DNA of 64,000 nucleotides from Terrilactibacillus sp. S3-3 (GTDB taxonomy: Bacteria; Bacillota; Bacilli; Bacillales; Sporolactobacillaceae). The stretch is from positions 3,472,001 to 3,536,000 of the forward strand of contig CP129291.1 in assembly GCA_030437565.1 (NCBI GenBank), read 5' to 3'. The translations under genes were made by a program, and so were the position numbers. The notes below the pieces were generated by a model, which searched no databases, was not told the DNA's origin, and worked only from the letters and a program-made list of their open reading frames with translations. Each line of letters begins with the position of its first letter. The stretch's first letter is position 1. This document shows positions 58,277 to 64,000 of the stretch, piece after piece.

Positions 58277-58384
58277 AAAGAAAAGCTTATGTCGTGCATG
58301 GCACTGATTCAACCGTTCCTTTAATTGAAGGAGCTGCCGCCGAAAGAACGTAAATAGACGCACCTATAAAAATGTGCATTCGGC

Positions 58385-58843
58385 CTAAAGTGAGCTGAAG
58401 TCAGTTCCGCCGGACAGCGCACTAGCAGCTTCTGTGCTTGAATCTGCCGTGTCCGAGGATGCACTGTTCAGTAGTGACGATGATGAACCGGAGAGCAGAG
58501 CGTCTTCCAGCAAGTTTGCCAGATCGCCGGCATTCATGCTTGAACCAGACATCGAAGACAGACCGTTCAGTAATGATGATGTACTGGAGGTTGAAGACGA
58601 CGATGAAAGTAAGTTAGCCAAGCCGCTTGAACCTGTGCTCAAATTATCCGTGCCTGAAATCGCACTGTTTAGCGGCGACGATAATGAACCGGACAACAAT
58701 TCAAAGGCAAGCAAATCAGCAAAATTTGCTGTGTTATTCGTTGACTTGCTTGTTTCCGTACTTGATGAAGACGATGCCGATGGTGCTTGAGACAAAGGAT
58801 TAAGCAGGTAAGGATTGGAAAGCGAAATATTGCTTAAAGACAT
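58385..58843 (-). CDS. Ser-rich low-complexity protein, unknown function
   Basis: Intact 152-residue protein with AGGAAGGAG before the ATG at 58843. Over a third of residues are Ser. It has repeating units with Leu-Leu-Ser spacing ('LANLLSSSSSTSSTSSLLNG', 'LANLLEDALLSGSSSSLLNS'), an Asn/Pro/Leu N-terminus ('NPYLLNPLSQAP'), no Cys, no signal peptide and almost no basic residues. The two 'LANLL' units look like an internal duplication of about 40 residues. No family known to me. Convergent with the small RNA candidate. Its style recalls the Ser-rich parts of the FlxA-like and lipoprotein genes at 37-39 kb. Confidence 0.7.
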   Translation of the reverse strand: MSLSNISLSNPYLLNPLSQAPSASSSSSTETSKSTNNTANFADLLAFELLSGSLSSPLNSAISGTDNLSTGSSGLANLLSSSSSTSSTSSLLNGLSSMSGSSMNAGDLANLLEDALLSGSSSSLLNSASSDTADSSTEAASALSGGTDFSSL

Positions 58844-59064
58844 TGATGTGATTCTCCTTCCTATTTTAATAGGATTGGAAAGAACGTCAGAAACGCCCTT
58901 TACCGCCCCTTATTTTGTCTCCCTCGTTTTTTTATTCTCTATTCTTTAGTTTCGTACATAGCTTTCCTTCATTGTACCATTAATCCAAAATAACCGGATA
59001 CAAATTTTACTCCGTGGGCTCAAGAACGATTTGTTTTGCGGCCTCTCTTTTTTTGCCGTCCTGT

Positions 59065-60784
59065 CTATTTTTGGTCAGACTTTCCAATCACTTTTTCTTC
59101 ATGATTGATATACCGTTTACCGCGCAGGAAGGAAATAACAGCTGCTACGAGCGACATCAGCATCGACATAATAAAGGTGAGCGACAGCCCGTGCAGAAAT
59201 GCTCCTCCGATCAAATGCGGGAAAAAGGTATGCCCCGTGATGATCTTCGCCTGCGCGGCTGGCAAAGCATCCAGTACCTGCTTAGGCACGAGGCTTTGTA
59301 AAGGATTATAGCCCAGCAGCGCGGCAAACAGCGACGATGTCGGCGGCAGTTCGGCAATTTTATTGGCCACCTGAACCGGAACGCCGTGGGCGATCAAGCC
59401 GCCGGACATGGCCTGCGGCAATTTCTGGGCAAGGCCGGCAATCATGATTGAAAAAAAACACGCCAAGGCTCAGCATCGTTCCGGCATTCGTAAAGGTTGA
59501 TCGCATACCTGACGCGACACCGCGGAACTTGGCCGGCACTGCGTTCATAATCGCGGCCGTGTTCGGGGACGAAAAGAAGCCCATGCCCGCCCCTATAATC
59601 AATAAATAGAACCAAAAAAGCCATTTATTAAAATCAATCGGCAATGTATTCAGTAAGAAAAAGCCGAGCGCCGTGACAATCATGCCAAATGTCGCAAGAT
59701 ACCGGGAGCCAAAGCGGTCGGAAAGCATTCCGCTGAGAGGGCCGGCCATGAAAAAACCAATCAGCTGCGGAATCGTATACAATCCCGCTATCAGCGGCGT
59801 ATCCGCATAGGAAATCCCGTGGATCGGCAGGTAGATGCCCTGCAGCCAAATAATCAGCATGAACTGCAAACCGCCGCGTGATAAAGCCCCAAGTATCCCG
59901 CTTAGATTCCCGGCGGTAAACGGCCAAATGGCAAACAGCGATAAGTCAAATAACGGCTGCTCTACCTTTCGCTCGACGATGATAAATAAAAGCAATAAGA
60001 TGAAACCGCCGATTAAACCGGTCAGCACGAGCGGACTCATCATCCAGCCCATCGCCTGAGAACCGTAAGGCATGATGCCATAAGTTAAACCAAGCATAAT
60101 GCCAAGTAAACCTAATGCTAATGTCAGGTTCCCCAGAACATCGAGCTTGACCTTCTTCTTATCTCTTGCTTTGATTTCGTGCAGACCAATATAGGCCCAT
60201 ACCGTTCCGATTAAACCGACAGGGACACTTACAAAAAAAAATCGACCGCCAATGGCCGGTTCCCGCCAGTGCCCCCCCGCCGACCAGCAAACCGATGATG
60301 CTGCCGCCGACAGCCGCGACTTGATTCAGGCCAAGGGCCATCCCCCGCTGATTTTCAGGGAAAGCATCGGTCAGAATCGCCGCGCTGTTGGCAAACAAGA
60401 ACCCGCCGCCAATGCCCTGGATCAGCCGGAAGATGATCAGTTCCACTTCACCCGCGGTCCCGGTGCTCCAAGTAATGGACGCCAAGACGGCACCCATTGT
60501 AAAAATGAGAAACCCAAGATTGTACAATCTCACCCGGCCTAGATGTCGGACAGCCGCCCCAGCGTCACTAGAAAAATGGTCATGGCAATGTTGAATCCCA
60601 TCAGTACCCATAATAAGAGGCCGCTTTGTCCGCTTGCCAATGGATTGACCTTTAATCCATTGAAAATAACCGGCAGGGCGATAATAAGAATAGATTGATT
60701 GATCGTCGCCATCAGCACCCCGAGTGTCGTGTTGGATAACGCGACCCATTTATATTTCGGGCTGATCGTTGATTCTTCTTCCAT
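59065..60784 (-). CDS. MFS DHA2 drug efflux pump (second copy type)
   Basis: About 570 residues, larger than usual, with a 14-helix core. 'YKWVALSNTTLGVLMATINQ' and 'WVLMGFNIAMTIFLVTLGRL' (DHA2 motif D1 and loop), 'RLIQGIGGGFLFANSAAILT', 'LGLNQVAAVGGSIIGLLVGG' (motif C-like), then 'PLSGMLSDRFGSRYLATFGM' (second motif A). Between helices 12 and 14 a loop of about 90 residues ('LAQKLPQAMSGGLIAHGVPV', 'FAALLGYNPLQSLVP') is longer than in EmrB. Breaks near 60540, 60235 and 59455. ATG at 60784 lies behind GAGGAGAG. An AraC gene lies upstream on the same strand. Confidence 0.88.
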
Positions 60785-61044
60785 TTTCTCTCTCCTCTTA
60801 TTTGAAAAATTCCGTTTTCATTTTGAACCTGCAATTAAAGATTTTAACCTTTATGTTGTCTATTTCTATTTTTTTATTATTCTCATTTAATAGTACTAGG
60901 AAACAGCACATTCCATACCCAACTTAAAAATGCCGGGTGACAAAAAAATAAGCCTTCCGTGGCTTTTGACGCAATAGCTGTTCGGAGGCAATGAACAATA
61001 ACGCTTTTATTTTATCTTAATAATCTGCTTTATAACATATAATA

Positions 61045-61890
61045 TTATAATCCATGGACATTCTTGCCATAGAATTCCGAAGGACTGATTCCTTCCGTTT
61101 TTTTAAAAAAAAATCCGGCTGAAAAATAGAACTCATCGGCAAATCCAAGCACCCGCGCGACCTCTTTTATTTTTTTATTGCCTTCTATAATCATTTCTTT
61201 CGCTTTGTCCATTTTTATCTTGGTAAAATAACTAATAATCGAATAGCCCGTCGTTTGCTTGAAAATTCTGGCCAAATAGGAAGGCGACAGCTGCGCCATC
61301 TCTGATAATTCAGTCAGCGTCACTTGGCTGTTTATCTTTTGGTGCATGTAGTCGATTATTTTTTCCACCTTTAAAGACGCTGAATCGTTGCGATCTTTTT
61401 TTTTATGTTCTGCATAATGGCGATTAACAGCTGCTGAAGAAACGTTTTTGACACAAATTCATAACCCGGCCGTTTCGCATACCAACTGCCGACTAATTTC
61501 TTAAATATGTCATCAATCTGATAATAATCCTTCAGCTCTGCGCAAAAAGAAAGGGAAACATTTGGGCCTCGGCATTGATCTCCCATTTGTCGCAGCCGAA
61601 ATTCACACTGGCGTAACTAAAGTGGACGGTCAGGACGCTGACAGGCTCATCGGTATCGTCCACAGTATCCAGCTCCAGGGTATGCCGGACATCCGGACAT
61701 AGATAAACCAGCATACCGTCTTTAACCGGATAACTTTTCTTTCCGATAATCAGTCTGCCCTTTCCGCCGGTAAAAAAAAAGCCAGTTCATGGTGCTGAAG
61801 AATCCGGGTGATTTTTCTTGGATGCCTTGCAAGTTCGTTAAGCCTCCGTTTACAGTAATGAATGTGGAAAAAAAGATTCTTAAATCTCAT
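61045..61890 (-). CDS. AraC-family transcriptional regulator
   Basis: About 282 residues. The N-terminal cupin-like sensing domain has 'RILQHHELAFFFTGGKGRLI' type strands and 'DGMLVYLCPDVRHTLELDTV'. The C-terminal double HTH has 'VTLTELSEMAQLSPSYLARI' and 'FKQTTGYSIISYFTKIKMDK' (first HTH) and 'IKEVARVLGFADEFYFSAGF' with 'FKKTEGISPSEFY' (second HTH), complete and canonical. Breaks at A-runs near 61775 and 61398 and near 61550. ATG at 61890 follows GGAGGAG. Likely controls a sugar or drug gene; the DHA2 pump downstream on the same strand is the nearest candidate. Confidence 0.9.
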
Positions 61891-62043
61891 GTACTCCTCC
61901 ATCATGTCATGTGATGTAATTTTGCCGCGCTCAAAGGATGATGACTTGACGCCATGATGCTTAACCGGATGCAACATGCCGTCATCCTTTGACCTCAAAA
62001 AAGTCAAAATGCCGTAGCTAAAGTCTTTCTACTAGAAAGCTGC

Positions 62044-62424
62044 TTATCCTTTTAGATCGCCGCTTTTTTCAGTGCCTGTCTTTGAATATCCGGCTTCTTT
62101 TTGCTGTTTGTGCAGGAGATGCTTCGTCCCCCATTCATGCATCGCTTCCAATATCGGCTGCAAGCTCCTTCCATATTCGGTTATCGAATATTCTACTTTG
62201 GGTGGAACCTGTGGATAGACGACGCGCTTGACGATGTCCTCTTCTTCTAATTCCCGCAGCTGCTTGGTCAGCATTTTCTGGGTAATGCCGGTGACATTGC
62301 GTTTCAGTTCACTGAATCTCAGCGTACCGTACCTTAACAAATACAATAAAATAATCGGTTTCCATTTTCCAACTAAGATGCTTAAGGCATCTTCCACGCG
62401 ACATAAATTGGGTTCTATTTTCAT
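62044..62424 (-). CDS. HxlR-family transcriptional regulator
   Basis: Intact 126-residue winged-helix protein. 'NLCRVEDALSILVGKWKPII' contains the conserved N-terminal Cys followed by the GKWK signature. The recognition region is 'LRFSELKRNVTGITQKMLTK', and the wing 'VYPQVPPKVEYSITEYGRSL' is textbook HxlR. ATG at 62424 has GAGGG seven bases upstream. Divergent from a luciferase-like monooxygenase and FMN reductase. HxlR/HypR/YodB proteins sense aldehydes, quinones or disulfide stress through the Cys, so it likely represses those genes and itself. Confidence 0.93.
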   Translation of the reverse strand: MKIEPNLCRVEDALSILVGKWKPIILLYLLRYGTLRFSELKRNVTGITQKMLTKQLRELEEEDIVKRVVYPQVPPKVEYSITEYGRSLQPILEAMHEWGTKHLLHKQQKEAGYSKTGTEKSGDLKG

Positions 62425-62439
62425 TTGCAATCCCTCTAT

Positions 62440-62459
62440 TAGTATCCTTTTGTATACTA
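62440..62459. promoter_or_regulatory. Candidate HxlR operator
   Basis: Palindrome TAGTAT-CCTTTTGT-ATACTA in the 203-bp divergent region, 16 bp before the hxlR start. HxlR proteins bind such GTAT/ATAC dyads. Confidence 0.6.
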
Positions 62460-62479
62460 TACCACTTCAAAGTGTGTAC

Positions 62480-62508
62480 TTACAAAAATGGATATTATCT
62501 TCTATAAT
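62480..62508 (+). promoter_or_regulatory. Promoter of the monooxygenase/FMN reductase operon
   Basis: TTACAA, 17-base spacer, TATAAT (62503-62508). About 21 bp downstream of the palindrome, so binding there could block or bend the promoter. Confidence 0.65.
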
Positions 62509-62627
62509 AACATTGTAAAAAGCGAATAGGAAGATGAATAGAATTGTTAAACTTCCCTATTGCAGGGATTGACCGATTACATCTATAGACCAGTGAATCA
62601 TCTCAGAATAGAAAGGCCGGATAAACA

Positions 62628-63691
62628 ATGAAAAAAATATCGCATTGATCCGAATAAAGGACTGGAATTCGGTATTTATACACTCGGCGACCACTTACCG
62701 GATCCTCTGACTGGCGAACGCATTTCTGCCGAACAGCGGATTCACGAAATCATTGAATATGCGCAGCTGGCCGACCAGGCAGGGATTGACTTTTTTTAGT
62801 GTTGGAGAAAGTCATCAAGAATTTTTTGTAACACAAGCCCACGCTGTTGTGCTCGCGGCGATTGCTCAGGCGACAAAAAACATAAAAATTGGCAGCGCTT
62901 CCACGATTATCAGCACATCGGACCCAGTGCGCGTATATGAAAATTTCGCAACGCTTGATTCGATATCGGGCGGCCGTGCGGAAATCATCGCCGGCCGCGC
63001 GTCAAGAACCGGACTCTTTGATTTATTGGGTTACGATTTTCACGATTATGAAGAGCTGTTTGAGGAAAAATTTGACTTGCTATTGAAAATAAATGAAGAG
63101 GACGTTGTGAATTGGCAAGGAAAATTCCGTGCTCCATTGAATCACGCGAAGATTCTTCCCCGGCCTAAAAATGGATCTCTGCCTATATGGCGGGCGGTGG
63201 GCGGATCCCCGGCCAGTGCCGTTAAGGCGGGTTATGCCGGTGTTCCGATGTTTATGGCTCACTTGGGCGGCCCTGCCTCTATTTTTAAACGAACGATCGA
63301 TGCTTACCGGGAAGCAGCACGATCGAACGGCTTTGATCCGGCGGATCTCCCCATCGCGACGGCCGGCTTTTTCTATGCAGCTGAAACAACCCGGCAGGCG
63401 CTGCAAGACCTGTATCCCCGGATCAACGAAGGGATGAAACGGACGAACGGACAAGGCTTTTATAAGCGGCTTTTTGCACAAGGCGCGGATCCTCATAATA
63501 TTATGAATGTCGGCAGTCCGCAGCAAATCATTGAAAAATTCTCTTCTCATCAGCACGAATTATTCGGTAATCAGCGTTATATCGCACAAATTGATTTTGG
63601 CGGTATGCCATTTGATCAAGTCATGAAAAATGTGGACGTGATTGGTACAGACATTCTGCCGGCAATCAGAAAATATACAGCAAAAAGATAG
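62628..63691 (+). CDS. LLM-class flavin-dependent monooxygenase (luciferase-like)
   Basis: About 354 residues, FMNH2-dependent. Start 'MKKYRIDPNKGLEFGIYTLG' (one A too many in the run at 62631-62637 breaks it), then 'EIIEYAQLADQAGIDFF' and, after a second T-run break near 62797, 'VGESHQEFFVTQAHAVVLAA', 'IKIGSASTIISTSDPVRVYE', 'SGGRAEIIAGRAS' and 'AVGGSPASAVKAGYAGVPMF'. This is the bacterial luciferase fold with the conserved flavin-binding 'SGGR' region. A FMN reductase follows 12 bp on, which would supply FMNH2. Oxidises an unknown organic substrate; under HxlR control. Confidence 0.9.
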
Positions 63692-63703
63692 GAAGGTGAA
63701 AAC

Positions 63704-64000
63704 ATGAAGATTGTCGGATTATCCGGTTCAAAAATCGGCAGTAAAACAAGAACGGCGATGGACTACACGTTCAAAACGCTGAAGGAAAATTATCCGGATG
63801 CAGACGCCGTATTGATTGATCTAGCGGATTACGACGTCCACTTTAGCGATGGCCGCAATTATTTGGAATACGAGGGTGACACAAAATATGTCGCGACATG
63901 TTTGATGGAAGCCGATGCGATTATTATTGGCACACCTATTTTTCAGGCGTCGATTCCCGCAACATTGAAAAACATTTTCGACTTACTGCCGGTAAACGCC
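63704..64000 (+). CDS. NAD(P)H-dependent FMN reductase, truncated by window end
   Basis: First 99 codons of a flavodoxin-fold reductase. 'MKIVGLSGSKIGSKTRTAMD' gives the FMN-phosphate loop (G-S-x-x-x-x-S), followed by 'YPDADAVLIDLADYDVHFSD' and 'LMEADAIIIGTPIFQASIPA', which is the family signature (GTP.Y..S.P). ATG at 63704 has GGAAGGTG nine bases upstream. Partner of the monooxygenase 12 bp upstream; supplies reduced FMN. Closest in style to SsuE/YwqN-like reductases. The C-terminus lies outside the window. Confidence 0.9.
   Translation, partial: MKIVGLSGSKIGSKTRTAMDYTFKTLKENYPDADAVLIDLADYDVHFSDGRNYLEYEGDTKYVATCLMEADAIIIGTPIFQASIPATLKNIFDLLPVNA

Noticed and set aside
58130..58353. Two overlapping plus-strand ORFs of 64 and 72 codons
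   Set aside because: They cross several hairpins and the terminator and lack ribosome binding sites; a structured RNA explains the region better.
62200..62230. GGGTGGAAC resembling the T-box antiterminator motif
   Set aside because: It lies inside the intact hxlR coding sequence and has no specifier stem or terminator.

Overview
The window comes from a spore-forming, low-to-mid GC Firmicute of the Bacillales. The evidence is spore-surface polysaccharide genes (SpsA, SpsB, SpsI, SpsK, CgeB and CgeD relatives), a GlnR/TnrA-type nitrogen box, Gram-positive ribosome binding sites with frequent TTG/GTG starts, and several Bacillus-type regulators. A Sporolactobacillaceae-like host is possible, but the sequence alone does not settle the genus. 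Most longer genes are split by one or more frameshifts, usually at runs of 8-13 A or T (sometimes G). Because this also affects housekeeping genes (pepT, exoA, amt), most breaks are probably sequencing or assembly errors. Such genes are reported here as single CDSs with the breaks named.

Layout: 0-1.4 kb, a MarR regulator, a Cys-less isochorismatase-like protein and an MFS pump. 1.5-5.5 kb, an ABC uptake operon (ATPase, permease, lipoprotein) with a cysteine hydrolase and a DUF2294 protein. 5.7-9.2 kb, an SH3 protein, a MerR-like protein, a GntR/FCD regulator and an aminotransferase remnant. 9.2-10.5 kb, pepT. 10.8-18.5 kb, the spore crust glycosylation locus: divergent cgeC-like/spsI/spsJ-remnant/cgeD and cgeA-like/cgeB arms, then spsK, spsA and spsB converging on cgeB. 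18.6-20 kb, rlmN and a tRNA-Glu. 20.3-24.6 kb, a CoA-transferase/acyl-CoA dehydrogenase/DUF3870/MFS operon. 25-30.5 kb, a DHA2 pump and a heterodimeric ABC exporter. 31-32.9 kb, an ammonium transporter behind a GlnR-type box, with a coiled-coil ORF in frame upstream. 33-37 kb, a nitrilase and its decayed partial copy, an IS256-type element and a Fic protein. 37-43.5 kb, a lipoprotein, FlxA-like protein, threonine aldolase, MBL hydrolase, type 2 IPP isomerase and a broken flavodoxin.

43.7-51.8 kb is a mobile region. A group II intron sits immediately after a terminator hairpin at one end of an AT-rich island of about 6 kb. The island is flanked by 82-bp direct repeats that include the 3' end of a tRNA-Ala. 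It holds a HAD phosphatase, an unusual P450 split by a second copy of the same IS, an NCS2 purine-type permease and the C-terminal end of a tyrosine integrase.

51.9-64 kb returns to host-like sequence: nitroreductase, class III aminotransferase, exonuclease III, a small type I toxin gene with an antisense RNA, an APC permease, a promoter-to-terminator structured RNA candidate, a Ser-rich protein, a DHA2 pump, AraC and HxlR regulators, and an HxlR-linked flavin monooxygenase/FMN reductase pair that runs off the right edge.

The most novel-looking items are the TxpA/RatA-like toxin-antitoxin pair (55.46-55.84 kb), the coiled-coil/Amt in-frame arrangement under a nitrogen box (31.07-32.83 kb), the tRNA-Ala island with a non-canonical P450 plus permease, and the orphan structured RNA at 58.1 kb.
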